A stretch of DNA of 64,000 bases from Epiperipatus broadwayi. Taxonomy: Eukaryota; Onychophora; Udeonychophora; Euonychophora; Peripatidae. The position numbers were made by a program, and so were the translations under genes. Positions 12,695 through 23,670 of this stretch are shown here, one piece after another. The notes beneath the pieces were generated by a model. The model saw only the letters and a program-made list of their open reading frames with translations, was not told the DNA's origin and did no database searches. Positions within the stretch are counted from its first letter, which is position 1. Every line of letters starts with the position of its first letter. Location of the stretch: positions 432,001 through 496,000 of the forward strand of contig JAQFVV010000288.1 in the NCBI GenBank assembly GCA_028023455.1, written 5' to 3'.

Positions 12695-12950
12695 TCAGAT
12701 GTCACTTGGAGCTGGGCATTTCATTGTGACATCTTTAGCATCCTATTCCAAGGCCTAGATCTGATAGCAGCGAGATGCACTCTCTTTGTTATATGCCATT
12801 TCTGATTTACTGTAATATCTGGCACATCCAAATGTGATATCGAATCATGGATTAGGATATGACTTATAGGTTGGTTGACACATTGCATTCAAATCATCTA
12901 ACAACTGAGTTGTATTTGCATCATCGTATGGGGTACCCCACTGTTCTGTT
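12695..12950 (-). pseudogene. Decayed coding-like segment, unidentified
   Basis: On the minus strand one frame runs for about 80 codons with only three internal stops. It starts near 12945 with EQWGTPYDDANTTQLLDDLN and includes MCQPTYKSYPNP, FGCARYYSKSEMAYNKES and DAKDVTMKCPAPSD. Composition is cysteine-bearing and protein-like, and GC content is clearly above the flanks. I do not recognise the family. It may be a dead exon, a processed pseudogene piece or a transposon ORF fragment. No poly(A) tail or splice signals were firmly identified. Confidence 0.35.
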
Positions 12951-15689
12951 ATAGTATGTTTTGTGAATGCTGTTGAAAAAAATATTGTATTGTAAACAAA
13001 ACTGACAACAAACTATTTATTAACCTCGCTATATGTTATGGTTCTTTTGAACAAAATATAATGGATATTAATAGCTAAAATATATCGTAAGTCTCAAGTA
13101 AGCCAATTCAGAATAAATAGATTTTGTAAAGCTATTTAATTTACTGGAAAATTAAAATAATTTATGTTTAAGCAAATATTATAAATTAAAACATAATAAT
13201 AACATATGTAACAATCAACCCATTTGAGAATACATATAAATAATGATTTAGCAAGTACTTCTGTACTTAAAAAATAATTGATTTTATATTTAGCCTTACT
13301 TCTAAAACATTATTTATTTTCATAATTTTACTTAATATTCCATATATGGACTGTCTTGTGGATTATTCATTTTCTCTTAAATAAACGTTTGTATTTATTC
13401 TTCAAAATAAGAAAGCATTAGTATTTCTTGTGGATTGGTTTGCTTGCTAAATATGTTTCATGGATTTTTTATTTACAATATCTAACAGTTGTTTGTATTT
13501 GGAAAAGTTTAAATAAAGTTCAAAATATTCTAGACATTCAAGTGACATTTAATGATAGATCGTCGAAGTAGTCTAATATATCATCACACCTAAAATACCA
13601 TCACAATTTATTTTATTTTATTCATTCATTGACAAAAAAAATTTATTAAACATATTTACATTTTTTCCTTGTCCAAATGTAATATTCAATGTTAAATAAA
13701 ATTTAGAAAACAACAAATTAGGAAAATTATTAAATTGAAATCAGAATTATAATGTGGTTCATTGCATTACGTATACCCACAATTCTTTAAATTTTAAATA
13801 AAGTAAGTGTATCGTGAAATAGCTTACAAGACTGAGAGCGAATTGACCCAATTTCTAGGTATAATTTGTATTCAGCGACTTTTTCTTCTATTATTTCAAG
13901 CTTATCTCTAAATGCATTTGGGTGTACTCTTGGATTATTACTGTAACAAATATGTATCCTGTACACCATATTGCTTATAGAACAAAAATAGTGGCATTTA
14001 TGTGTAAAAAAAATCCTTTAACAAAGTTTTGAAGAGATATTAATATGTATATTTTGTTTTTTAAATATAGCTGGTATCTCAGCACTGACATTATCAACAC
14101 TGGAACAAAAAAGAAAAATGTGAGATTGTGTTTCTGATTCTCTTTTGCAAGGATTTTAGTAACATTCATATACCTGAATGCACCTTCTGTATTTGTAAAA
14201 ATAGTTGGTGGATAGATTTCCATATTCATTTTCATCAGGAAATCAAAGAACTTAAATTCAAGTAACCAGTATCCAAATTCGTGGCATAATTGTTAGATGT
14301 GGCTTTGTTTATAATGTGTCGCTGGATAAAGTAAGGAATGTAATTCCCAATAGTGATATTTATTTTTGAAGGGGAATTAAAAAATCAGTATTTCAAAGAA
14401 TGGGTGCCTGAGAAATTTCAAATGACAAGTAATGGGAGGTGGCTTATCTGTTAGTCTGCTTAAAGGATTAACATGTTTTAAGTTTTTTTTTTACTATTAT
14501 TATGATTTATTTTATTTGGTCTTTATTCAAACTTAAAATAAAGAGACATAATAAACACTTCTCAATTCATTCGAGTTTTGTTACAAGTACTTTCCTTTAT
14601 TGCTTCTCATATTTCTCCAGCTCTCTTTATTTGTCTTGACCTCAATCAGTCCTTTTTTAATATTTCTTTGTATTAGTCTGAATTTGTTTGCATCTCTAAA
14701 ACAGTTTTTTCTTTATGATTTTTATCTTTGTTTCCTGTTATTAAATACACTTTTGCACTATCATTTATACATTTGTCTTGCAATTTTTAATTTCAAGTTT
14801 TCATAAGTTTAAAGATACATTTTTAAGAGCGTTTTTCATCTATTTGAATACTCTAATGTAGCGGTTTTATCTTATTCTCAATATGTTCGGATTCCCTACC
14901 AATTTATTCCTAAATACTTTTTTATTCTGCCCACATATTCTCTTATTATTCTCAAACCATTTTCTTTCTGAACGATAATCTCTATCAGTTCTTTGTTTAA
15001 ACTAACTTAGTTCCATCCTGGATTTTCCTTTAACTTTTCCTTTTGCTCATGAAACTTTGTTTACGCTTTTATTCAATCATTTCAACAATACAGAGGAATC
15101 ATTTATCATTTTAGAATTCCTAGTAAAAACAACAATATTCTATACTAATCAAACTAATTCCTATCGAGCTTTATATATATAAGTCTTATTAGAAACCGTT
15201 TTCCATATCAGAAGTTTCTCTAATAAATTATGTACTTGTCACCATACTTTAATTTTTGTATACTTTCTCATTAGCATATATAATGTATATATTTTCAGGA
15301 GTGCTACTCCATGTTATACTTTGTTAATTGTACTTTTTGGTGGACAGATTTTCTTGGTCTCTTCTGAACATTTTTATGCCAAAATGATATTACCCTGTCC
15401 TAATACCAAATGATTGTAATTGGGATACTGTTAGGATATCAAGAAACTCTAATATAATGAAGTAGGGTGTTTTGTACATTATTTATAATGCAGATGATGT
15501 GATCATTATTTTTTACCATTACCTAAACATCGTGGTTTAATTCTTGAAAAAGATGTATTTGATCAACCAGCAGTTCATCCACAAATAAATTATTAGTATG
15601 AATGAGAAATTCTTTCATAACTGAGATTTATTGTTATAAGTGGCGAAATAGTCAATCAAAAAAAAGAAAAACTAAAATTAATCTCATGT
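12951..15689. other. AT-rich DNA with weak coding-like fragments
   Basis: There are no confident features. Minus-strand open stretches at 13787-13969 and 13975-14235 have no recognisable motifs. At about 15475-15515 the plus strand reads YNADDVIIIF, resembling the YADD box of a reverse transcriptase, followed by LPLPKHRGLIL in another frame. This could be a last scrap of a LINE, but it is too short to assign. Confidence 0.35.
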
Positions 15690-16095
15690 ATACATAACCA
15701 AATTATTTACCATAGTCAATGAATTTTATTAACTTCATGATTGCCCTTCTCATTCAATATTGTTTCACTATAGGAAGATTTTAATCCTTAGCATGTCTTC
15801 TCCATAGTACATCAGCAATATTATTACCTCATCCATCCATATCACATGTGATTTCTTTCTAGAATTTTACAATTCCTTGAGATCCAGTTTAAAATTTCAA
15901 CTACCCATCCAATGCAATTTCTTTTTGAAATATGACTAATCCAACATCATTTCTGTTTCTTAAAACTTTTAATGGTGTTAGAGGTAGCTATAATTTCTCT
16001 CATCCATGCACTTCGTTTTATACTTTTTTATTACTCTTACCATGCACCTCTCCATACATATGATTATAATCTTGTACTGGACTATTTCCACCATT
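15690..16095 (-). mobile_element. RTE-type LINE, 3' part (downstream of PLE2 insertion)
   Basis: On the minus strand this aligns, with many stops, to the C-terminal part of the RTE protein seen intact at 25243-25728. Matching blocks are the MERYMLG-equivalent near 16050, the region after NIWIREQ, the NWIPRD-equivalent (NWISRN) near 15880 and the VRWNDEI-equivalent near 15825. It continues the copy at 17446-18360, which is interrupted by PLE2. It is heavily decayed. Confidence 0.68.
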
Positions 16096-16189
16096 TTATA
16101 TGTGTATTGAATGTAATTAGAAAAATTTAACTTTATTTAAATATTCCAAATACATTCAACTGTTAGTAACAGCATATCAAAAGGCTAGA

Positions 16190-16623
16190 ATAGTCATAAA
16201 AACTAATCCATCTCCACCTAAAGATTGGTTTCACTATTTGGATGACACATTTGTTGTAAGGCCACATGGTGAAGCACTGCTACAAACTTTCTGAAAACAC
16301 ACCAACAATATATCCACTTCGATTAAATTCACAATAGAATCAGAACACGAAGAAAAATTAGCATTCCTAGATATTCTTGTGACAAGACTCTCTCATGGCA
16401 AAATCAAAACTACAGTTTACCAAAAACCTATACATACAAGAAAGTACCTATCCTATGTATTCACTCACACTAGAAACACTAAACATGAATTTATAATATC
16501 ACTATGGAACAAAGCAAAAGAAGTTTCTTCAGAAACCAGCAATTTGGAAAATGAAAAGATCTATATAGAACAAAATCTTATAAAAATAGTTAGCTATCAG
16601 CTGTTATTAAAAAACATTAAATA
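16190..16623 (+). pseudogene. PLE2 reverse transcriptase C-terminal part
   Basis: WFHYLDDTFVVRPHGEALLQ is read at about 16225-16284. It carries the intact catalytic LDD box (family form YxDDTF...WPHG). A stop follows, then NNISTSIKFTIESEHEEKLA and FLDILVTRLSHGKIKTTVYQ (16366-16425), then KPIHTRKYLS. The fingers and most of the palm are missing because of 5' truncation. The open frame 16379-16624 ends shortly before the linker to the endonuclease. Confidence 0.85.
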
Positions 16624-16653
16624 GACAACAAAATTCACCAATCAAGAGAAAAG

Positions 16654-17090
16654 GTGATTATTGATACTGTAGTGTACCCATTCATTTCAAAAATAGCAGA
16701 CAAATTAAAGAAAGTCTGCAATCAATATAACATCAGAACAGCTTCCCAAATCCATATCACCATAAGAAGAATTCTAACATCTACAAAGCATAAACTTGAA
16801 TTGCTGAAAAAATGCATCTATGAAATACCATGTGAATGTGGAAGAAAATATATTGGTGAGACAAGTCATCCCATTGCAAAATCCTTTCAAGAACACTAAA
16901 TGATGATTAGAAGAGAGAAAATAGATGTATCTATGGTAGAAGACCATGTATGTGCCAATGAATATATGTTGAATTGGGAAAATATAAAAATATTGGATAG
17001 AAAAGAAAAGGTACAAAAAAAGATCATTTAAAGAAGCTGCTCACATGGTAAAAACAAAAATGCCAAAACCCAACCTAGTGTGACTATACA
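16654..17090 (+). pseudogene. PLE2 GIY-YIG endonuclease
   Basis: The frame 16654-16899 holds the linker (IIDTVVYPFISKIADKLKKV) and then CIYEIPCECGRKYIGETSHP, a clear GIY-YIG half-site with CxCG. A stop replaces the residue after FQEH near 16899. The frame then resumes as MMIRREKIDVSMVEDHVCAN and continues through KILDRKEKVQKK to a stop around 17081. The nuclease would nick the target for PLE integration. The stop suggests a dead copy, but sequence identity to the family is good, so decay is recent relative to the other PLEs here. Confidence 0.84.
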
Positions 17091-17195
17091 TAATGTTTGG
17101 ATACCATTAGTCAACTTTACTCTTAGAAAAAATTGGTGAAATCAGGAGGAACCTCATAGATAAGTACATGAAATTACTACAACAAGTTGCTTTTA

Positions 17196-17275
17196 GCAGG
17201 ATGGCTTAGTTGGTTAAAGAATTACCTTAAAATTAAATACTCAAGTATCTAAGAGTCGAGGTTCAAATAGCATTC
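17196..17275 (+). promoter_or_regulatory. tRNA-like block with A and B boxes in PLE2 3' region
   Basis: TGGCTTAGTTGG at 17202-17213 matches the RNA polymerase III A box, and GAGGTTCAAATAG at 17258-17270 resembles a B box, about 45 bp apart as in tRNA genes. The same block occurs in the two PLE tails at 19.5 and 19.95 kb, always between the PLE coding end and the shared terminal sequence. It could be an internal pol III promoter of the PLE family or an old tRNA-derived SINE fused to its tail. Confidence 0.55.
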
Positions 17276-17445
17276 TATTACTTTCACTGGTCAGGCTAGC
17301 AACAACTGAAAAAGAGGGGATAAAAATATCTCTTCAAACATTGTTCATATACTAATCTGCTTGATATACTATTAATGACGGTTGAATGTATTTGGAATAT
17401 TTAAATAAAGTAGTTTTTTTCTAAAGACATTCAATACACATTTTA

Positions 17446-18360
17446 GACGATATAAATAATCTAATATAAAACTAGAACTTCAACACCATGATTACAAATC
17501 TTCAGGAACTACTATACTTCTGTCATAGTAGTCTGAACGCTCTAAATTTCTCTTCTATTGGCAGTTCAGTACTTAGATCCACTGATAAGAATTTGTAAAA
17601 CATATTTATTAAATACTTTCCATTTCAAACACAAAGGCATATTTTATTTTAATATTGTTATTTTCAACCAAAAGTACATTAGTTATATTTAATTCCATGA
17701 TTAATTTCATCATCTATTACCACGGATATTAAAATTCTAACCCAAGATATTTGTAGATAGTAACTTCTTTTAATTGATAATTATTCATTTTTATTTTCTT
17801 ATAAGAAAATCTATTGAATATTACATTAATCTTTCTGCCATTTATCTCTCCTCCTACTTTCTTACTTTTAACTGTGATAACTCTTGAAACATTTCTTGAA
17901 ACTATCTCGCATTATTTGCAAAAACAACCACATCATCTGCAAAAATGTAAACGACTTAAATAATCTTCACTAACTTTAATTTTCTTAGCTTCCGATTTTA
18001 AACCATAAATTATTTTTGTAAAACTATTACAAAAGATTTGGAGATATGGAATGATTATGTCGCATACCCTTCTCAATTTTAGTCTTCTTATCACATACTG
18101 CAATCTAATCATTGCTATAGCATTTCAGTATATCTTGGATATACATCTTCATCATAACCATACTTTGATTATCATAAAAAAATTTATATAGTCAAGTGAC
18201 TTTTCATAATCCACTTATTCAAAGCACAAACGCAATTCATATTCCTTAATTCTTTCTATGGCTTTTTAAATACTTGGATATACTTCTTGAATAACCAACG
18301 TTAAATCTATTGGTTATATATTTCCTGGTTTAAGCAAATCCATATACATTTAAACCAGTC
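17446..18360 (-). mobile_element. RTE-type LINE, reverse transcriptase part
   Basis: Minus-strand remnants of an RTE LINE. The catalytic box FADDVVVFANN is read at 17912-17944. A YLG block follows near 17745 and the VLP-ILIxG-equivalent near 17590. The end matches the element at 25.2-28.1 kb block for block, and the C-terminal part is found on the far side of PLE2 (15690-16095). Stops are frequent. The 5' half is absent beyond about 18360, next to a (TA)n tract. Confidence 0.75.
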
Positions 18361-18382
18361 TTTTGTTCTATTTAGAGAAATT

Positions 18383-18446
18383 ATCGTGCGTATATATATA
18401 TATATATATATTATAATATATATATGTGTGTGTGTGTGTGTGTGTT
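18383..18446. repeat. (TA)n / (TG)n microsatellite
   Basis: A run of TA dinucleotides is followed by about ten TG units. Confidence 0.9.
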
Positions 18447-18769
18447 TTTAATTCTTGATTAAATATCTTTTATTTACTTGTAGATTTTCACAGATTTCTT
18501 TTTTTTCTCTACTGTATCATAAATTAATAGCACAGCATTCTGAATGCCAACATACAATACCTTCCAACATAATGTGATTTACCACTGCCTTTTTATTATT
18601 TTTATAGTGCCGTTTATATAATTAAAAACATTTTTTTTCTTTTATTTATAATGTACACAGTTATAAGCTAGTTGTTTTCATATTTTAACTCAGTTTAAGT
18701 ATAAGTAAGGTTATGTTCAGTCATTATAGTAGCTCAATTATCTTTCAAAGCAATCTTTCTTATTAAAGA
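18447..18769. other. AT-rich DNA, nothing recognised
   Basis: Low-complexity, T-rich spacer with no feature recognised. Confidence 0.5.
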
Positions 18770-19235
18770 TTAAGTAGAACTTTATTGGGTCTACTTTGCC
18801 GATGTGATTACAAAGCATTCAATGTACAAAAAAGACCAAAACAATTATAATATTGTTTACAAAAGGACACACTCCAGACAACAGTTATGTCCACAAAAGG
18901 GTTGCTATAATCTTGCCCAATGTGTATCTGTGCATTGGTCTAGATGACCCAGCCGCTGAGAAGTTATCCATAGTGCAATGATCCCACTCCTGGGACTCCA
19001 AAGAAAGACTCCAGCTTCAGCTGAATAGGGGGACAAGTCTAGCATTGTGCCAACCCCTATAATAGGCAACGAGGTCCAAGACCCAAATCCATAAGACAAC
19101 AATCCTCAACCCACAGTCAAACCATGCAATGACAATTCTGGATACCTATGTCTTCCAATTTAACAATTCAAATGGGCATGGACCAAATTTGGTCTCCATG
19201 TGCAAAATTGGAAAGCCAACAAGTATGTATTGATA
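18770..19235. other. GC-richer block of unknown origin
   Basis: Base composition is visibly richer in G and C than the neighbours. The minus strand has a 65-codon open frame (18905-19102, MLSYGFGSWTSLPIIGVGTM...) with no motif I recognise, and ends with CCCAATAAAGTTCTAC near 18775-18790, which contains an AATAAA signal on the minus strand. It may be the 3' untranslated end of a retroelement or a processed transcript. I found no second copy in the window. Confidence 0.35.
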
Positions 19236-19499
19236 AAAAAAAAGAATGTATTTCTGAAGGTTTGGGATTATGGGGTTTTGGTTCTAATTTATATTGAACT
19301 ATCTCCATCATCTAATATGAGTATTGAATTTCTACAAAAAATATAACTTTATTTAAATATTCCAAATACATTCAACTGATAGTCTAATATCACACAGGTT
19401 AGTAATGCACAACGTTTTGAGAGGTATTATAGAGGTGTTATTTTCCCCCTCTTTGAGTGTTGCTGTCATGACCAATGAAAGTACTAACATGGAAATAAA

Positions 19500-19572
19500 A
19501 TATGGATCTTTATTCTTGAGTATTGAATTATAAGATAATGCTCTAATCAACTGAGGCACCCTGCCAAGAGCA
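19500..19572 (-). promoter_or_regulatory. tRNA-like block in left PLE tail
   Basis: On the minus strand GGGTGCCTCAGTTGATTAGA resembles a tRNA A-box region, in the same position as in PLE2. The B-box end is eroded (AAGATCCATATT). Confidence 0.45.
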
Positions 19573-19935
19573 CCAGTGAGTAGAAATTTCATATACTGAT
19601 CTATGAGGTACCTCCTGATTTCATTTTTTCTGAGATCAAAGTTGGTTAGTGGTTTCTATACATTCAGTATAGGTACACTAGGTTGACTTGTGGTTTTGTT
19701 TGCCACTGTCATGAGAGCGGGTTCCTTTAATTTTCTTCTTTGTGTCTTTTCTTCTCTAACCTATATGTTGTATTTTCCCAATTGACATGATAATGGCAAA
19801 CAATTTTATAAGTCAACATAGTGTCACTATACATAATGTATAAAAACCACTAATCAACTTTGCTCTTGGGTAAAAGTGGAGAAATGAGGAAGAACATCTT
19901 AGGTAAATATATGAAATTTCCACTAACGGTTGCCT

Positions 19936-20010
19936 TTGGCAAGATGCATTAGAGTGTTACTTTAAAATTTAATACTTAAGAATTTAAGAGTCCAGGTTCA
20001 ATTCCCTTGC
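19936..20010 (+). promoter_or_regulatory. tRNA-like block in right PLE tail
   Basis: GGTTCAATTCC at 19995-20005 is a good pol III B box. The A-box end (GGCAAGATGCATTAGAGTGT) is eroded. Layout matches PLE2 at 17196-17275. Confidence 0.5.
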
Positions 20011-20351
20011 TAGGACTGTCACTGGTCAGGGCACCGATATCAGAATAAGAAAAAAGGATAACACCTCTCAAAATGTTGTGCATATACTAACCTGTGTCTA
20101 TAACGAACTGTTGAATGTACTTGAAATATTCAAATAAAGTTAAATTTTTCTAAACACATTTAATACTCATATTAGATGATGGAAGTAGGCCAATATAGGA
20201 ATACAATGAAAAGATTGTTTTCAACAACTTTATATAGTGATAATACCTCAGGACGTTGGGTTTGAATCCAAACCTTAGACTAATAGAATAAATTTAAGAT
20301 ATTATTTGTCCAATTAGTATGTATCTCTAAGGAGAAATGTAGAATGATTCC

Positions 20352-20353
<2 letters not shown>

Positions 20354-20438
<85 letters not shown>
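20354..20438. repeat. (TA)n microsatellite
   Basis: An uninterrupted TA run of about 85 bp. Confidence 0.95.
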
Positions 20439-20443
<5 letters not shown>

Positions 20444-21695
20444 AATTCTGTTTAATTCAGCAAAGTTAATTCAATAACAGGAGTGATAATAATGGGTTTC
20501 ATTATCTCAATCACTGTAAAGTATTTTTTTGTTTTAGGTTTCTTTTGAAAAATGTCAGGTGCCAAATCTTCTCAAAAAGATAGTGTTTACTTAGAATGCT
20601 TTCATATAACAATCATCATTATTTACTAATGTTTAAGAAAGGCTTCAGAGGTTCACATGCGCTCAGAGCTGGGGATATTTTTATGAATTAGCATAGTTGT
20701 GTCAATGTTATTATATTTAAACTTATTAAAAAACTAATGAATGGATTAATAAGTAATAAAATTATCATTTGTAACAAAACAAAATAAAAGTGGTTTGATT
20801 GTAATTTCATAATCTAAATTTCAAATGGAACGTTCCGAAATTGCATAAAATTATTAAGCTCATTTTAATAATTAATTAATATATTATATTTTCTTGTCTT
20901 TTAGTAATTTCATGTATAGATATAAAATCAATCTTTTTTTTTTCATTTCCAACAAACATATCATATATTTCAGTCCTTACAATTAATAACTGCACACACA
21001 CATAAATATATAATCACTAGATGGAGCTTACCAGTAGCTTTTCAATCTTAAATATCTTATCTTATGTTCCGGGAATATTGTTTTATTTTAATTATAACTT
21101 CTTTGCAAATTTAAATATCACATCTTACGTTTTAAAAAATCTCATACATAAATTCTTTTACAAGTTTAATATATATTGATATCGGTTTTTAAAGACATAT
21201 TAACTTCAAATATAAGTTTTTATCCAAGTCTTGGATGTCTTGATCTCAGGATTTTAATTGGGGTTACAATGCATTTGGAACCAAATGTATGTGGTAATAT
21301 ATTATCTTCTTAACAAAAAAAAAAATATGATGGTTATTATTTAAGCTAAACATGAAGCAATTGATATTTTTTTAGTTTATTTTGGAATCTTAGTATTTTA
21401 AAAAGTAGAAATGAAACTACATGATAAATAATATATAATTGATAATTTGAAAACATTTCTAAATACTTGAAAATTGTTTAAATAGAATAATTTTACTTCT
21501 ACTAACCATAAAAAACAGAAATCTTATATTTTCTAAGACAAATTTGAATAAGCAATATCAAAATAATGTAGAGGGAGTAAGGGCATCTTTTATCCCGTTA
21601 ACTACACAACAACTGCATTTGAAATGAAGTAAATAATATATAACTACTATTATTTACCGGTCTGGGGTTGGGGGTGTTCTGCAAAGATTACCAAA
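20439..21695. other. AT-rich DNA with a family A scrap
   Basis: There are no genes. At about 21014-21042 ATCACTAGATGGAGCTTACC matches the outer end of family A repeats (compare 8131-8150), probably a fragment of about 40 bp. The rest shows nothing recognisable. Confidence 0.45.
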
Positions 21696-21754
21696 AGGGT
21701 ACTTGGGTATTATTCCTGCAACCTAGGATAGATAGGAAGACTATTCACATACGC

Positions 21755-21890
21755 GATAAAACGTGTAATCTTGCGAACGTGAAATAAACACGCGCTTTTT
21801 TCATCTCGAAAAAACGTGTTTTTGAACGTTCACAAAACGTGTTTTAAAACGTGTCAACAAAACACAATTTCTTACGTGTCAAAACTTATT
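21755..21890. promoter_or_regulatory. Cluster of ACGTG motifs
   Basis: At least six ACGTG pentamers lie within about 120 bp, several as AAAACGTGTTTT or close variants, alongside ACACGCGC and GAACGTTC. CpG is otherwise rare in this DNA. The position just inside the inverted terminus suggests subterminal protein-binding repeats of a DNA transposon, but a host factor site is possible. Confidence 0.45.
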
Positions 21891-21989
21891 AGGGGAAAAA
21901 ATTTTTTTTGCTTTTTGCATTTTAAATTTGCTCCTTGTTGTTATTGTAATTTTGTTTGATCATTTTTAATTTCATCTTCTGAGTTTTTA

Positions 21990-23120
21990 TTCAATCTGAT
22001 CAAAGTACTGAAAATAACACTTATTTTTTGATTTAGTAACTGAATTAAAATGTTGATTTTGTTAATACTCCGTTGTTTCCTTTTATCTGCTAAAAGTGCT
22101 ACATTTTAAAGTAATTTTTGGATGTACTAATTGAAATAATTCTTTGACAGATATTTCTTTATTTAAAAATTAAATTAATACGTTAACTTTGTTACTATTG
22201 TTGTTGCCTACTTTTATCTGTTCAAAATGTTGCAACTTATAGTTATTTCCCAAGTCTGAAAACCATCTGATCATATTAATACAATCTCCCTAATTGTTTT
22301 TTTTTGTTTTTTAAATTACGAATTGAAGTAAAGCGTTGAGTTTGTTAGTTATGTTTTTTTTTCCTTTTATTTGCTTTCATATAAAAAACATTTTTACACC
22401 TGCTTAGCACCGACATGATGACGCTTTCTTTTTCCATGTTGAATGACATAAGGAACGTTTTTCCTCCTGTATAAAAACCATCTGATCCAAGTGCTTAAAT
22501 TAATACTTTTTTTTATTTAGTCACTGAATTAAAACTTTGACTTTATTAATACTGTTGTTTCCTTTGATCTGCTCAAAATGCTTTAATTTATAGTTATTTC
22601 GCCAGTCTAACAACTATCTGATCACAGTGCTACAATGTACAGTTATTTCTCGAATTACTAATGACATTAATACATTCATTTTATATTTACTGCTGTGAGT
22701 AGATTATTATTACTACTGTTGTTACTTTTTGATTTGCTCAAAGTGCTGCTGCTTTACAATTTCCAGTCTAAAAAGCATATACTCAAAGTGTTGCAATTTA
22801 CAATTACCCATTTTTCTAATTACTAATCGAATTAATATGTAGATTTTAGTATTACTGTTGTTTTTTTTTACTTGCTTTGAGATCAAAAACACTTTTAATT
22901 CTGTTTATAAAACAACTCACCAACTGCTGCAATTTCAAATTATTTTTCCAGTCGAAAAACTAACGATTGTAGTGTTGCAATTTAGAGTTCTTATTCTACT
23001 TTTCGTATTCAATTAATGCATTGACTTTTCTACTCAAAGAGTTGCAGGAATTTACTGTTGTTTTTTTTCATTTACTAATTGAATAAATACGTTGACTTTG
23101 TTATTATTTTTTGGACAACA
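21990..23120. repeat. Degenerate internal tandem repeats
   Basis: A pattern recurs several times: ACTGAATTAA-A, then GTTGATTTTGTTA or TTGACTTTATTA, then TGTTGTTTCCTTTTATCTGC, then AAAGTGCTAC or AATGTTGCAA, then TTATAGTTATTTC and a CAGTCTGA-like block. Recurrences are clear near 22040, 22170, 22520 and 22700 and weaker after. Unit length is roughly 150-250 bp with indels, so the array is old. Confidence 0.5.
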
Positions 23121-23670
23121 TTAGTTTCAAAAAATAGATTGCAGTTGGTTTACATTGCTTGGTAAGATTTCATTTTTTAGCATGTACTGCGCAATCATGT
23201 GCTCTATAAACATTTCGGGGAAGTAGGAATGGCGGGGGAGGGGGTTGATAATCGCATTTTTATGTAAGAATTATTGTGTAAACTACAATACTCTATTTCA
23301 GACCGTAAGTAGCCTCTTGTTGAATGTTTTGTAATGTGATTTTAAAAACTATTTGTACAAATTTCGGTATTTTTCTTGGTTTAAAATCATTCGATTAAAT
23401 TTAGCGTTCAAGCATCGTCTGCTTATGTTTCTTTCATAGATTTTTTTTAATTTACTTTTAAAAAAATATATTTGTGTTGTGTTAATTTTGTACAGAAAAA
23501 TGGATCCAGTATGCCTTCATTATTATAATTTTTTTTTAAACTGATGGAAGAAAATTACAAAATTTGGTTCTTTGCGCCCATCAAATTTGATTGTTTGCGT
23601 CCGTCTACATTGCATAGAAGTACGTGTATATTTCCTATAAAATTAATTTTTGTGTATTTTTCTAAAACTA

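Larger units (their letters stand above)
16096..17445 (+). mobile_element. Penelope-like element PLE2, 5'-truncated
   Basis: This plus-strand PLE lacks the first half of the reverse transcriptase. It opens with about 60 bp (16105-16168) that are the reverse complement of its own 3' end at 17375-17440 (ATTTAAATATTCCAAATACA versus TGTATTTGGAATATTTAAAT). An inverted tail fragment joined to the 5' end is a common PLE insertion structure. Coding remnants run 16200-17085, followed by a 3' region with a tRNA-like block. It sits inside an RTE LINE whose coding sequence resumes on each side, so it inserted later than the LINE. Confidence 0.85.
19318..20190. mobile_element. Two inverted PLE2-type 3' tails (head-to-head arms)
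   Basis: The left arm (about 19318-19740) is the minus-strand 3' end of the PLE2 family and the right arm (about 19785-20190) the plus-strand 3' end, so the two terminal sequences point outward. Both contain the block after the coding end (CACTATACATAATGTATAAA near 19823; its complement near 19660), a tRNA-like block, and the tail TTGAATGTA-TTGAAATATTCAAATAAAGT. No coding sequence is retained beyond traces. Such inverted tail pairs match the known habit of PLEs to insert with inverted terminal fragments. Confidence 0.72.
21697..23660. mobile_element. Putative non-autonomous DNA transposon, left part
   Basis: The left end GGTACTTGGGTATTATTCCT at 21698-21717, followed by GCAACCTAGGATAGA and an AGGAAGACTATTCACAT block, matches the inverted sequence at 23800-23853 and the MITE at 23671. 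Taken with the right end at about 23853 this would be a 2.16-kb element with inverted termini of about 55 bp. Candidate 8-bp flanks ACCAAAAG and ATTAAAAG differ at two positions. The inside holds a subterminal ACGTG cluster and degenerate internal repeats but no transposase. The hAT-like reading is speculative; a solo MITE arm next to unrelated DNA is the alternative. Confidence 0.45.

Noticed and set aside
13787-14235. Two adjoining minus-strand frames as an exon pair
   Set aside because: No domain, consistent splice sites or composition shift supports them.
15470-15600. Reverse transcriptase YADD box on the plus strand
   Set aside because: Only ADDV and a few following residues match, and the surrounding frames show no other RT block, so chance is likely.
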